A stretch of 64,000 nucleotides of DNA from Schistosoma mansoni (GCF_000237925.1 NC_031496.1:17008245-17072244), one strand, 5' to 3'; shown: positions 46,105-57,443, counted from the first letter of the stretch. Numbers and translations: made by a program. The notes: generated by a model not told the origin, from the sequence alone.

Positions 46105-47150
46105 GCAATGCTTCGACGACACTTATGATCGAATAATAGTAACCTACGAATATCCTCTACTCTCACCGGCCATGTTTCACTGCCATAAAGTAGGACGAAA
46201 CGAATTGCTGCACAGTAAACCCGTCCTTTGGTTGCTAGACGGATATCTCCCCTACGCCATAAATGACGCAGGTTGGCAAAAGCTAGACGAGCCTTCTGTA
46301 TCCGTGCTGAGATTTCGTCACACACCAGACCACAAGGGCTGACGAAACTCCGGAGATAAGTGGAGCGGTGAACACGCTCAACTACTTCACTCCCTATCAT
46401 TAGTTCAAGTGCCGATGCAACGCAATCCTGAAGTAACGTTCTGCACTTCGAGGTGGAGAATCGCATCCCGAACATGCCTGCATGGTTGCTCATTGTGGTC
46501 GGAAGACTGCATTTTGTCAGCATCTTCACCAAATAGAACTATGTCATCGGCGTATTCTAAGTCAACAAGTGAGTCTCTCGGTAAAATTTCGACTCCTGGA
46601 GATTTACATGATGAAAGTGTTATCTCTAAAAGCATGTCAACGACAAAGTTAACCAAGGATGGAGAGAGTAGATAGCTCTGACGAACACCACTTGAGGTGA
46701 TCAATTCTGACGACAGTTCGCCATAAGCTCTAATTCGACCAGCTGTGTTCGAGTAGGAAGCCTTTATAAGGTTAATGTACTTATTTGGTACACTTTTCAG
46801 TGACAAACACTTCCACAGAACCTCACGATCAATGGAGTCAAATGCCGCTTTAAGGTTGAGAAATACTACGGTTTTGGGGCGTCTGAATGTATGTCTATGT
46901 TCTAGGACCTAACGTAGTGTCAATATTTGGTTTATACAGCCACGTCCAGGTCGAAAACCGGCCTGGTTTTCTCTAGTCTGCTCTTCACAAGCTTTGGTTA
47001 GGCTTCGAAGTATTATTGAAGCCAGTATTTCAGACAGTATATTAGTCAAATTGATTCTTCTGTGATTGTCACAAGAGGACTTTTGTCCTTTCTTATAGAC
47101 TGGCACAATTAGTGATTAGGACCAGTCAGATGGAATTACGTCCAGTTCCC
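46105..47150 (-). pseudogene. RTE-like LINE reverse transcriptase, N-terminal and palm
   Basis: Motifs in order: PVYKKGQKSSCDNHRRINL, ENQAGFRPGRGCINQILTL, DLEYADDIVLFGEDADKMQS (intact catalytic box), IGSEVVERVHRSTYL and RVYCAAIRFVLLYGSETW. Stops near 47103 and 46912 and a frame change near 46530 break it. The frame is then cut at 46104 by the R retroposon. Confidence 0.85.
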
Positions 47151-47729
47151 AGATTCTATCTAAGACCTCAGTCAATCTTGCTGCTAGTACTGGACCGCCA
47201 TCCTTAAAAATCTCAGGGGTGAACCTGTCAGGGCCTGCTGCTCTCCATCGCTTCAGATTTCTTATAGCTTTTTCAACCTCGTAAAGAGTTAGAGGACTTA
47301 CATCAACTTGCCATTCAGGTCAACTGGGGATCGTGGGTAACTGGAGTGTGGCTGAAGGCCAGTTGAACTGATCCCTAAAGTGTTCTGCCCATCAATCCAA
47401 TCTCCTGGATTGAGAATGAATGATATGTTCATCTTTTTCCGAGATAGTTTCGCTGACAGTTGGGTTCCTAATACCGGTTTCTTTATTAAGTCTGAGCAGT
47501 TGTCTGCTGTTACCTATTGCCACTGCCTTTTCCATCTCTCTTGCTTTCACTACCCACTACTGTTCGCGATCATTGCGTAGGCTTCTTGTTAGCCTGCGCT
47601 TAAGCTGACTCCGCTCCTCGTTATGTTCACAGCCAGATGGGATGAGTTTTCGAGCATCTATCAGTGCGGTAGATGCTTCTGAGATACAGTATTTCTCCCT
47701 AACCTTATGGTTTAGTGTACTAGCACATA

Positions 47730-48640
47730 TCACTGCTGTTTCCACAGCTTTTCGATGTCATTCAACGCTGCCTCGGGGTGAGCACAACTTACTTGGCTGC
47801 CTAACTGTTTTTCTAGTTGTTCCTGAAATATATTCTTAGCTTGGCTATCATTAAGTAGAACCCTCACAGGCTTCCTTGCAGCGTCTTTCCTACGTCCAGT
47901 AAGACGCAGACAGATACGTGCTCGCACTAGAGCATGATCTGAGTCTAAACATGTGCTCCAGAATGAGTGACAGTCTTCTATTGAGCCTCTCCATCGGTGG
48001 CTGATAGCGATGTGATCTAGTTGGGTCCAACGTTGGGACGAATCCGGTGATCGCCATGTTAAAAGATGTTTTTCCTTGTGCTTTAAGTTGGTATTTGCAA
48101 AAAACAGGCGGTTATCTGAGCATAGCTGCAACAGACGGTCGCCATTATCTATTCTTTGAGCCAGGGCACCATAAGATGCACCCAGGTGTCTTTCCCTTTC
48201 GCTTAGTTTACCTTTATGAGCATTAAAGTCACTAGCCACTATTACTACATCAGAGTGCCTAGCTTTTCAGAAAAGGTCGGAAAGCCTTTTGTAAAACTCA
48301 TCTTTTAGATCTGAGCTGCAGTCAGTGGGAGAGTAGACAGAGACGACGAAGAAGCAAAGACGAGTGTCCCTATCTTTCCGAGTCCTTACTGTTCCGTTTA
48401 GTCGAACAGCGCACAGACGACTGTCTACTGGGATCCAGTCTAAAAGAGCTAGTTCTGCCCCAGGACTCAATGCTATACCTACGCCAGCGAGGCCACGGAG
48501 AGCAACATCAGGGCTTTCAGATATACGAAGTGTGAATCGAGTTGGTTGTTTATTTTGACATGGTGATGTCGAGTGGATGACGCTACTCGGATCTTGTATG
48601 CGCGTTTCGGAGATGCAGCACACATTGATGGTGCGGGATT
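47730..48640 (-). pseudogene. RTE-like LINE endonuclease
   Basis: Words of the apurinic endonuclease fold: CISETRIQD (catalytic Glu), GLAGVGIALSPGAELALL, VSVYSPTDCSSDLK, SDFNAHKGKL (the GDFNA motif with Gly changed to Ser), TWRSPDSSQRWTQLDHIAIS and the terminal DSDHALV (catalytic SDH). A single in-frame TGA near 48252 (between RLSDLF and KARHSDVV) breaks an otherwise continuous frame. A frameshift near 47735 separates it from the linker. Confidence 0.85.
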
Positions 48641-49262
48641 CTAAAGTCCTAGCTAAGGAGACCTGTTGTCCTATTTGGCACAGTGTTCGGACGTTAAAAG
48701 CTCCTACATGTAGTTTGAAGCGTGGTGTGAGGCCGGTCGCTCACGGTTTTTTCGTGGGAGCTTTTTGACGTTAGCTCTGTTCTTCAAAGGGCCTTACCGC
48801 CGGAGATGGAAATCCGTGAGGTAGGGTGAGGCGTGACATTTTTAGGGTCGACCTTTTCTAACTCTTTCCTTTCTTGTGAGAAGGCAGCGTCGCTGCAGAT
48901 GCTGGTTGTCCAAGGGAAACACCTTACTGCTGTCACACCCCTCCACAGTCAGCAGTACGACTTCGCCCTCAGACCTTGAGTTGCTGCTTTTAGTCATACC
49001 GTTCTCCAGTCGACCTGCCTGGCATGGTATAACCTACAGGAATATATGTTCCAGCTAATATAGCTCGGTTGGGTCATCACGATAGGCAAGCTCGACCACC
49101 ACGTCAAGGTAGCAGCTACGGTCGGGAATGACCACTCGCTCGTTTACCGATGACACTTCCATTGAATCACCGGCAAGTGAAAGCCAACGCCTCGACGCAG
49201 TTAAGGCTTTTTCAAAAGACGCTCGAATAAGTTGAGAAACCCTCACCTCTTGGACTGGAACA
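48641..49262 (-). mobile_element. 5' region of the RTE-like LINE
   Basis: GC-richer than its surroundings. It includes a 63-codon minus frame (49246-49055; RASFEKALTASRRWLSLAGD) and further broken coding-like text up to the endonuclease. I place the 5' limit near 49262, where the sequence becomes AT-rich; this edge is approximate. Confidence 0.55.
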
Positions 49263-50134
49263 GGTGACGCACTTTTGTCCTTCTCAAACTAAAACTGATT
49301 AGTGGAATAGTATTGTTGGTTGTTCTGTCTATAAATCCATTGCTATACTCTTAGCTTTCAGCCTGTGTAGTTCCTTTGTTTGTATTTGTTCCTAAGTATC
49401 TGAGTTTCCAGTTGTACGTTTATAATTTCCACGTTTGTTTACGTTGGATATACACTAATGAAATCATTTGTAATCGTAGTAATTTTAGCGACAGGTAAAA
49501 ATCCGTGACGTATTTGTGAAAAAAATAGCCGCAAGATGATAGACAATAGAGCGCCAAAAATTGAGTCGTTACTTTTTATAAGAATTACTACTACGTATTT
49601 GCCTGATACTCTTGATGATCTCATAGAATAGTAACGTAGTTACTATTTCGAGTTACCACAAATAAAGCGTATTCACCTCTCACTCAGGGTCAAACCCCTC
49701 TTCACCTCCAAGTTGGGCGACTGGGCTGTATGATTATCCTCTTTCACGTAAAGTGTGTCTCATATCCAAGTAAGTACCTGGTGGATAAGTTAATTTGAAG
49801 CTGTACTTTTAGTATGAAAATTGAGACTATACTCATCACTATTAAATCATTCCTGCTCACCAAGAACACAGAGCCTTATCGATTCTAAATGATTGCTTGC
49901 TATTGATTCTTTACATTTGTTTCGATAGTAGTAATGAGAGCTGAGCTCATTATGTTAAAAACCGAGCACTGGAAAAATCTAAGCAAGTTTGTAGAGACGT
50001 TATCTAGCTCTTGAAAGATATGAGTATGAGATTAGGTAGTTCACTATTCGTTAGAGTTGTCCATAGCGATGTGACTGTGTACATTTGACTTCTGACGTTT
50101 TCAAAAACAATTAGTTTCTGGATAGAAAGTCATA
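49263..50134 (+). other. PPP6C intron 1 sequence
   Basis: AT-rich; nothing recognised. Confidence 0.5.
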
Positions 50135-50442
50135 GAAAAGTATTCCGGTGAGACTATAATTTGTGGACGACCCCGAGCGACGCTAAAGTGACCTTAAGAG
50201 TGTCCACCTAATGACTAGACCAAATGAAGATTATAAACCTTTGTGAGGTATTAGAATTATGATTTACAGTTGATGGTTAAGGTTAGGAATTAGATTTAGG
50301 GTCTTCATCACGAACTGACATAAGCTATTATACCAAGACGGTATTTTGCCAAATGGTTGGATGAATTTCGCACCAAAATCTAGGACGTGTTATCCTTTAC
50401 CTGATTGGTTCTCCTATAAATCATGGTCTCGCCAGTATTTTC
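50135..50442. mobile_element. MITE-like element with terminal inverted repeats
   Basis: Left end GAAAAGTATTCCGGTGAGAC (50136 on) is an imperfect inverted match over about 30 bases to the right end (50411-50442, reverse complement GAAAATACTGGCGAGACC). There is no coding sequence, the length is about 308 bp, and a partial second copy lies at 44685. A clear target-site duplication was not found. It lies in PPP6C intron 1. Confidence 0.5.
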
Positions 50443-51130
50443 GTAGGTCTTTAATCATAAGAACTTGATTTTTTCGGTGTCTATCTCTTAATGTGAGAAA
50501 TGAGTTGTGTTTTATCAATTCTTTATATTAAAACGTTGCGATTATTTAGCGCATACTATGGAACGAATCCCATCAACCCAACCTTTTATCCACAGGCTTA
50601 AGTCTTTTTAATTAATCACTGATAGGTAAATGTAGATAGAAATGATGTAAGAGTAGTAGTATCACAATCAAACTGAGACTGTCACAGTTTCGTGAGCCTG
50701 CAAGTGCTGATGATGTAATGAACTAGAACAACCAATTATATTTTGGTACGAAATTACAGAATTTCTTGGTAAAATTTGAGAACTATACATTGAATACTTC
50801 GTTTGCAAAATTCCATCATGTGTCCTTCACGTTATATATGATTCTTCCAAATCACAACTTTTTTCTATTTCTGTTTTCTCTTCAACCCGATCTTCTTAGC
50901 CTTCTACTGCCAGGGTTTCCACTTCCGATTGGTGTTACATACTACTTGTTTCTGTCGACATAAGTAGCACATACCACATACTACTGCCCAAATAAAGTAG
51001 TGAAAACTGAATTTCAATGAAATCCGACTCTGTGTGTCTTTAGATTAACATTTATGTTGTTAAAATATTTAATTATGATCCCAGGTATTACCTTATTAGC
51101 TGCCTTTTCGAATTCATGTTTTTGTTTAAG
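50443..51130 (+). other. PPP6C intron 1, 3' part
   Basis: AT-rich with a pyrimidine-rich patch at 50850-50930; nothing recognised apart from the exon 2 acceptor. Confidence 0.5.
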
Positions 51131-51424
51131 TGCTATGGCTTCTATGATGAATGTATCAATAAATATGGCAATGCAAATCCATGGCATTATTGTTGCAAAG
51201 TCTTCGATCTTCTTACTATAGCTGCATTGGTTGGGGAAAAAGTCCTTTGTGTTCATGGAGGTCTGTCACCTCAAATCAAAACACTCGATCAAATCCGGAC
51301 AATCGACAGACATATGGAAATACCCCATGAAGGTCCCTTTTGTGACATTTTATGGTCAGATCCTGATGATGTAGCTCAGTGGGCTGTCAGTCCGCGTGGT
51401 GCAGGATACTTGTTTGGACCAAAA
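51131..51424 (+). CDS. PPP6C: Protein phosphatase 6 catalytic subunit, exon 2 (98 aa)
   Basis: Acceptor TTTAAG at 51125-51130 and donor GTATGA at 51425, both phase 0. It encodes [20 protein letters not shown], the third metal signature [20 protein letters not shown], and [10 protein letters not shown]...[12 protein letters not shown]. All catalytic residues of this part (His of CVHGG, the SPRGAG loop) are kept. The first residue is Cys where most orthologues have Val. Confidence 0.97.
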
Positions 51425-52431
51425 GTATGAATATTCGATTTCCTAGATATAAGTAAAAGTTTGCGTTTGGATGTGCTGGCACATATTTCCATCTGTTTTT
51501 TCTTCTAATTAATGCATAACTTTCTAAAGTGTAGCCCATAAGTGGAGTAATATTTATATCCACACTATTGCATTCATTATCAAGTCAACAACGTAGTTCT
51601 ATCATTCAGATAGTTCCATACATAGTCTACACTTCCATACATCATTCAGTCCGACAGTCAGTAACTCCATAGCCTAATTCCACTTTTCGGCTTGCCCATT
51701 CTTGTTTTATTTCCCAACCTTATCATCAACTGATAATTCATTCCATAGTAAACAGTAACTTTTCATCCATAACACAACATTCGCATCTTAACCAGAAGAG
51801 GTTCAGGAACTCATCTCATTACATGCGAACTGTAATTCGAAATCATGTTTATCCTTATGAAAAACACACTTCCCCCCTAACGACATTATTAAGCAGCCTT
51901 AGCATTATTGTGTGGTTTGATCACTTTTTGATAGGTAGCTAAGTAACCCATCTATGCCATAAGTAGTATAAGTTGAAAAGTTCTAGGGAAACCCTATGTT
52001 TCGATAGCGATATTTTGTCGGCATTCAGACTATCAAGTGCATTGGTCTATACTCCATTAAGTCTTTTTCTGCACCTTGATTAAATGTTGGTGCAGATTAG
52101 CCTCGGAGTATCATTTTATATTACGGAGGTGCATAGATCATATCAAACGTAAATTTTCTCATTATCTTTATAATACTCTGACTATCATTTGCATTCTATT
52201 AGTTATTCATTACATCCCTAGATAGAAAACTATTCTGGACAGTTTGAGTCACTTTGACTGGTATATTTGTGACTATGTTAAACAGGATTGGTATTAGTTG
52301 CAATTTTTACCGTATATTACTCATCATAAAGAATACGGCTCAAGATCAAGTGTAGAAAGCTGTGTCGTAAATAAGTTACACTAAACTGCGGTTAATGATC
52401 CCCTGGCGACCATGAAATTTGCTTAGTTTGC
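51425..52431 (+). other. PPP6C intron 2, 5' part
   Basis: AT-rich; nothing recognised. Confidence 0.5.
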
Positions 52432-52445
52432 TTTTATTTCCTTTT

Positions 52446-52463
52446 ACTTACTTACTTACTTAC
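52446..52463 (-). repeat. (TTAC)n tail of the RTE LINE
   Basis: Four to five tetranucleotide repeats at the 3' terminus of the LINE, directly beside its target-site duplication. Confidence 0.85.
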
Positions 52464-52948
52464 GCCTGTTACCCCTCGTCGAGGAGCATAGGCCGCTCAC
52501 CAGCATTCTCCATACAACTCTGTCCTGGGAAATCCTTTATAGTTGTTATTCATCCTTTTCATATCTGCTTCTATTTCCCGGCGTAGTGTGTTCTTTGGCC
52601 TTCCTCTTTTCGGCTTCCCTTCCGGATTCCAAGTTAGGGATTGAGTCGTGATGCACATTTGTGATTTCCTTAATGTATGCCCGATCCACTTCCAACGTCT
52701 TTTCCTAATTTCCTCTTCAGCTGGAAGCTGGTTTGTCCTCTCCCATAAAACACTGTTGCAGATATTATCCGGCCAATGGATGTTGAGTATTTTGCGTAAA
52801 CAACTGTTTATAAGTACTTGTACCTTCTTGACGATGAATGTAGTAGTTCTACACGTTTCAGCTCCATACAGTAGGACTGTCTTGACGTTCGTCTTGAAGA
52901 TTCTGACTTTGAAATTAGTTGACAGTTGTTTTGAGTTCCATATGTTCT

Positions 52949-53735
52949 TCAGTTGTAGAAATGCTGCCCTTGCCTCACCTTTACATCTGCATCCGATCCT
53001 CCTTGTTTATCAACGATGCTTCCCAGGTACGTGAATGTTTCCACCTCTTCCAGAGTTTCGCCATCAAGTGTGATTGGGTTGGTGTTCTCCTTGTTGTATT
53101 TGAGAATCTTGCTTTTTCTTTTGTGTATGTTGAGGCCTATTGATGCAGAGGCTGCTGCTACATTTGCTGTCTTCATCTGTATTTGTTCGTGTGTATGAGA
53201 TAGGAGGGCTAGGTCATCTGTGAAGTCCGAATCGTCTAATTTATTCTGAGATGTCCATTGTATTCCGTGTTTCCCCTTAGATGTCAAGGTCTTCATAATC
53301 CAGTCAATCACCAGAAGAAAGAGGAAGGGAGAGAGTAGACAGCCTTGTCTGACTCCTTTCTTTGGTATCTTGATGAGATATCCTTCTTTCCAGTTCGTTG
53401 GCACTTGTTCCTCTTCCCAAATCTTCTTGAATAGAAGGTGAAGCATGTTTGCAGTTACTTTCATGTCTGACTTCAGTACTTCAGCTGGTATATTGTCATG
53501 TCCTGCCGCTCTCCCGCTCTTGATTTGTCTGATGGCCACCTTGAGTTCTTCGATTGTTGGTGGAGTGACATCTATAGGAAGGTCTGTGTGTGTTACTTCG
53601 ATATCCTGTGTATTCGATGGGGCTGGTCTATTCAGAAATTCCTTGAAGTATTCTACCCATCGTTTCCTCTGTTCTTGAATCTCCGTGATTGTCTTTCCTT
53701 CTATGTCCTTGACTGGCCTCTCCGGTTTGCTTTAA
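52949..53735 (-). pseudogene. RTE LINE reverse transcriptase with internal deletion
   Basis: KPERPVKDIEGKTITEIQEQ and IKSGRAAGHDNIPAEVLKS lead to NWKEGYLIKIPKKG, which is joined directly to VRQGCLLSPFLFLLVIDWIM. The fingers and first palm strand (the region with the first catalytic Asp, normally more than 100 residues) are missing, yet the frame is kept. The catalytic box reads F-T-D-D, followed by ALLSHTHEQIQMK and [19 protein letters not shown]. It cannot be active. Confidence 0.85.
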
Positions 53736-53852
53736 AAATGTTACCTAATTTAAACTATCCATCTTCGCTTACAATGCTTGTGAATTATGGCTATTTCGAG
53801 GTAATACGTACAGTATGCACATTTGCCAATTAGAGACTGACCAGTTACAGTC

Positions 53853-54629
53853 CTAAACATCAATGGGAACTTTTAACCTCGTAATAGCATTGACACTACT
53901 GCAGGTTAAATTAGGATTTACCTGTTCAATTAACTGGTTGTCGTGTCTGATGTTTTGTAGTCGTTTACACTCATCTGTCAATGTCCTGAGTGTGACGTTT
54001 GGGTCTTGATCCAAACGAGTTAGAAGTCTGGTTCTAATCTCAGCATCTTGTGGTGACTGGAGAGCTTTGATGAATATAAGGCATTTAAATTGATCTTCTG
54101 TCAACGAGCGTAACTTGAACTTTTCACATTCTCTGTTGACGATGTCTGCTAGAACACCATATTCATCGGCTTCTCGATTCACCAAATTAAGACACTGGTA
54201 GCGAATACTAAACAATGAGGAAGATTCACCGAATATTTCTGACAGCTGAGATACTGTCTCCTCGAAACTGAGCTCTCGAGGTAACTTTGGTAATATATGA
54301 TCAGCATAGCGTGCATGTTCATGACTTCCCAACTTGCGCATCAACAGTCGAGTCTTCCATGCGTCGTCTTGATTACAGAACTCTATTCTAAATGTGTCTT
54401 CCCAACGCTTGAACCACGTGAGAAATGTATTGCCACATTCGGGGTCATAATAGAATTCTGGGATGCTGCTGGCAACTGCATCACAAGAAGAAGTACTTGT
54501 AGTAGCATGTGAACTCGAGTAGTGTATGTTAAGCTGTTGCGTCAAAGTTTCTAACAGGCGCATTTGTGCGTCAAGTTGTGCTTGCTGTTGCTGTAGTATT
54601 CGGCTGAGCTGGTCATCTGATATAGGCAT
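53853..54629 (-). CDS. Gypsy-type gag protein (258 aa), probably truncated
   Basis: The frame is intact from MPISDDQLSRILQQQQAQLD through a coiled-coil-like Q-rich N-terminus and a capsid-like region (ECGNTFLTWFKRWEDTFRIE, WKTRLLMRKLGSHEHARYAD, ECEKFKLRSLTEDQFKCLIF). It ends soon after NPNLTCSSVNAI. Related trematode gags continue into a Cys/His knuckle; here none is seen before the stop, so the 3' end is deleted. It starts 33 bp after the LTR. Confidence 0.8.
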   Translation of the reverse strand: MPISDDQLSRILQQQQAQLDAQMRLLETLTQQLNIHYSSSHATTSTSSCDAVASSIPEFYYDPECGNTFLTWFKRWEDTFRIEFCNQDDAWKTRLLMRKLGSHEHARYADHILPKLPRELSFEETVSQLSEIFGESSSLFSIRYQCLNLVNREADEYGVLADIVNRECEKFKLRSLTEDQFKCLIFIKALQSPQDAEIRTRLLTRLDQDPNVTLRTLTDECKRLQNIRHDNQLIEQVNPNLTCSSVNAITRLKVPIDV

Positions 54630-54661
54630 TTTGAATGAATTTATCCCATTCCCGTCGCCAC

Positions 54662-54984
54662 TGTTATATTTGTATTTTTTGCTATATAAACGACCCAGCT
54701 ATTCCTATTGCTTAGTATTCTTATACGATGACACTCGACAAGACCCCAAAATCAGAACACGTTGAACAGGAATGAAATTGTATTCAAAATAATAATAATA
54801 AGTGAACAGCAATCAGCAATCAATAGTTTAAATATCGTTCATATATTTATAGTATAAGCATAAGAAGCTTATCGATTTTTCTGCAATAATATGCCCGGGC
54901 TGATCGGTTTAAAATTAACCAATCAGCGCGCAGCAACACCATCATGCATAAAACATGCTTAATCCAATCTATATCCCACTAACA
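54662..54984 (-). repeat. 5' LTR of the nested gypsy element
   Basis: TG...CA ends on the minus strand. It contains a TATATAAA-type box (plus GCTATATAAACG at about 54680). The inner edge is followed by the primer-binding-like sequence. Confidence 0.75.
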
Positions 54985-55247
54985 GTATCATATATTTGTC
55001 TCATATTCCCTTCACTTGCAGCTTTTTCCGCCGTCGTTGCTAGTACTCCCATGTATCTCTGCTTGTATGTTCTAATGCTTTTCTTCACTTCCTTGTTTGC
55101 TTCTGCGTAGTCTGCTTGTGCTTTGACTTTCTCTGCATGCGTCCCACTGTTGTTAATTGCTAGTTTCTTGTTCTTCCTTTCTTGAATCTTTTCCAGGGTT
55201 CCCATAGAGATCCATTCCTTATGATGATGCTTTTTGCAACCCAGCAC
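54969..55247 (-). pseudogene. RTE LINE linker between endonuclease and RT
   Basis: Contains HHHKEWISMGTLEKIQERKN and YMGVLATTAEKAASEGNMRQ-IYDT, the conserved helical linker of this LINE. The frame runs into the LTR of the nested element at 54984. Confidence 0.8.
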
Positions 55248-55413
55248 CTCCTGAAACGTTAAAGTTAGTGCTTCTTTGATCCCTTTCCATTTGTCCTTCG
55301 TGTTCTTTCAGTAGATCCTGTAGAGCTTGGAACCTGTTGTTGAGAGTTATCTTGAATTCGTTGAGCTAGTCAGTATCTCGAAGGAAGGCTGTATTGAACC
55401 TTTGTAGTGCTGT

Positions 55414-56185
55414 TTATCCAGTTGTCCAGTGTTTCTTTAGCTGCAGTCTTATCTTGGCCACAACCAGGTGGTAATCTGAAGCTATATCAGCTCCTCTCCG
55501 GGTTCTCATATCTTCCATTGACCTTCGGAATTTTTTGTTGATACAAATATGATCTATCTTGTCCTCTGTGGTTTGGTCTGGTGAGATCCATGTAGCTTTG
55601 TGTATGCGCTTGTGTGGGAATATTGTGCCGCCTATAACCAATTTGTTGAATGCACATAGATTTGCAAATCTCTCCCCATTCTAATTTGTCTCTCCTAGTT
55701 CATGTCGTCCAATTATATCTTCATATCCTGTGTTGTCCACTCCGACTTTAGCATTTAGATCTCCCATCAGGATGGTGAGGTCCTTTCGTGAGCACTTCTC
55801 TATAATTGATTGCAGCCTTTCATAGAACTGATCTTTATCATCGTCGTTGCTATCATTGTTGGGTGTATAACATTGGATAACATTCATTTTGATTTCTTCC
55901 TTCTTTGTTTTGAATGATGTTTTGATTATCCTGGGTCCATGAGATTCCCATCCTACAAGTGCATTTCGTGCTTCTCTGGACAGCATTAGAGTAACTCCTT
56001 GAGTGTGTGGAGCATTTTCCCTTTCGTGACCGGAGTACAGCAGCGTCTCTCCCGTACTTAGCCTTTGTTATCCAGCTTGTATTCAATGGGTTTCGCTGAT
56101 TCTGAGTACTGCCAAGTTGTATCTCCTCATTTCCATTGCTATTTGGCTGGTCTTCCCTGTCTCCCATATTGTTTATACGTTCCAT
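55414..56185 (-). pseudogene. RTE LINE endonuclease
   Basis: Words: MLSREARNALVGWESHGPRI, KMNVIQCYTPNNDSNDDD, LTILMGDLNAKVGVDNTGYE (the G-D-x-N-A motif), ATWISPDQTTEDKIDHICIN and GADIASDYHLVVAKIRLQL (S-D-Y-H at the catalytic SDH position). Frameshifts near 56000 and 55660 split it over three frames. Confidence 0.85.
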
Positions 56186-56464
56186 GTACCTATAAAGAGT
56201 GTTGCTCTGGTTGTTAGAAGGTGCATCGGTCTCGTGACTTCCGAAAAATTTCGGCTTTCATCATAAGGCGTCGTAATTCTTCATTCGACTCCCAGGGCAG
56301 AGTTTAAATGGTTTGAATTATTTTTTCTGGTTAGCGTTTTTTTAACGAGTTAGTTCTTCTACGGGATGGGGTTGCTAACCCCATGCCTAACCCTCCTCCT
56401 TTACCCGGGCTTGGGACCGGCAGTAACTCTAGAAGAGCTACAGGCGGAGTTTTTATTTCCTTTT

Positions 56465-57059
56465 GTCAAACAATAATTAATTTTCGACCAACTTTCAAAC
56501 CTGGGGTCCTGGAGTCTATTTTAGTTAAAGTGATTACTTTTCGGAAGTTGGCAGAAACATTTTTGTTATTTCCATCATGTGACAGTGATAGTTTGTTAAG
56601 ATTAACCTGTGAAGGAATTTTTTTGTCATAACCCGACTAATACTTCAATTAGTCTAATTAATAGAGGCAACTTAGGTCTATATTAGCCTAGTGTATTAGT
56701 TGGATATTGGTTATTTCGTGAAGTCAGTAAGTTGGATTTGTTGCTTGCTCGCTACATATTTTAGTAAACAGGAAAAGTAATTTGTTTAGAGTATACTCAT
56801 GAATTTCAGCACACTATTTGTTTTGTTACTGTGATGTTGGATTGATTTAAATCATTGTATATGAAAATCTGAACATGGTGAGTTTATTTTGTTACAAAAT
56901 GATTGTATTTTTTCGCTAATAGTCTGTTTGCCTTATATTCAGAAGTATACATTTATATAAATCTTTCCAATGTTTACTACATTTTCCAAATGTTATAAAG
57001 TTTTTTAGAAATAGCACTAAATACTCACTATTGTTATCATCTTTGTGAATCACTTTCAG
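56465..57059 (+). other. PPP6C intron 2, 3' part
   Basis: AT-rich; nothing recognised. Confidence 0.5.
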
Positions 57060-57320
57060 GTCACTCATGAATTTGTTGAGTTAAATGGTTTAGAGTCTAT
57101 TTGTAGAGCTCATCAACTTGTCCATGAAGGTTACAAGTGTATGTTTGATGGACGGCTAATCACTATTTGGTCAGCTCCAAATTACTGTTATCGTTGCGGA
57201 AATATAGCAGCAATTTTGGAGTTTCAGAGTCCGACACAATTTGACGCCAAACTTTTCGAGGCTGTACCAGATGAAGAAAGAAGCAAACCTCCTTTGAGAA
57301 TTACTCCTTACTTCTTGTGA
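57060..57320 (+). CDS. PPP6C: Protein phosphatase 6 catalytic subunit, exon 3 (86 aa)
   Basis: Acceptor TTTCAG at 57054-57059. It encodes [18 protein letters not shown], the [11 protein letters not shown] signature, and the C-terminus [10 protein letters not shown], whose final T-P-Y-F-L is the carboxyl-methylated tail shared by PP2A/PP4/PP6. The total is 302 aa against about 305 in vertebrates, with no stop or frameshift, so the gene is intact despite two introns of 6.6 and 5.6 kb full of transposons. Confidence 0.97.
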   Translation, partial: VTHEFVELNGLESICRAHQLVHEGYKCMFDGRLITIWSAPNYCYRCGNIAAILEFQSPTQFDAKLFEAVPDEERSKPPLRITPYFL

Positions 57321-57443
57321 CATAATTTAATTCAAAACCTTAACTTCTTTTTCCAGCATATAATAACTTTTTTGTTAATTCCCATTAACATTACGGTCTT
57401 TAACTGCAGCTAAAAAACAATGTGTTGCAACGTAAAAATAGGC

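Larger units (their letters stand above)
44975..49262 (-). mobile_element. Near full-length RTE-like LINE, split by an R retroposon
   Basis: Read on minus: 5' region (49262-48640), endonuclease (48623-47730), linker, reverse transcriptase (about 47150-46105), R insertion (46104-45601), RT C-terminus (45600-45300) and 3' UTR ending in the CGTACGTACG block at about 44990. The order endonuclease-RT in one polyprotein with no separate ORF1 fits the RTE type. The three 5'-truncated copies elsewhere in the window (1057, 21964, 37339) end at the same 3' terminus. It lies antisense in PPP6C intron 1 and is inactivated by several stops. No target-site duplication was recognised. Confidence 0.85.
53737..54984 (-). 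mobile_element. Gypsy-type LTR element fragment nested in the LINE
   Basis: A minus-strand 5' LTR (54662-54984; TGTTAGTGGG...ATATAACA, 323 bp) is followed by a primer-binding-like TGGCGACGGGAATGGGA and a gag gene. No protease, RT, integrase or second LTR follows: sequence after the gag (53850-53737) is short and unassigned, then the LINE resumes. This is therefore a strongly 3'-deleted copy. The left boundary is approximate, set by where LINE RT text (K-P-E-R-P-V-K-D) restarts. Confidence 0.8.
52446..56450 (-). mobile_element. Full-length RTE LINE (SjR2/SR2-like) with nested LTR element
   Basis: The ends are set by a 14-bp duplication, TTTTATTTCCTTTT (52432-52445 and 56451-56464). The 3' end (left) has a GTAA-type tetranucleotide tail ((TTAC)n on plus, 52446-52463), a hallmark of RTE elements. 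Read on minus: 5' UTR (56450-56200), endonuclease (56185-55414), linker (55247-54985), a nested gypsy fragment (54984 to about 53737), then reverse transcriptase (53735-52949) and a decayed C-terminus to about 52480. The RT has lost its middle. It lies antisense in PPP6C intron 2. The protein text is that of the widespread schistosome endonuclease-reverse transcriptase. Confidence 0.9.

Noticed and set aside
46180-46215. Hammerhead-like GGACGAAACG word
   Set aside because: It is part of LINE reverse transcriptase coding text (minus strand), with no CUGAUGA core or pairing stem I.
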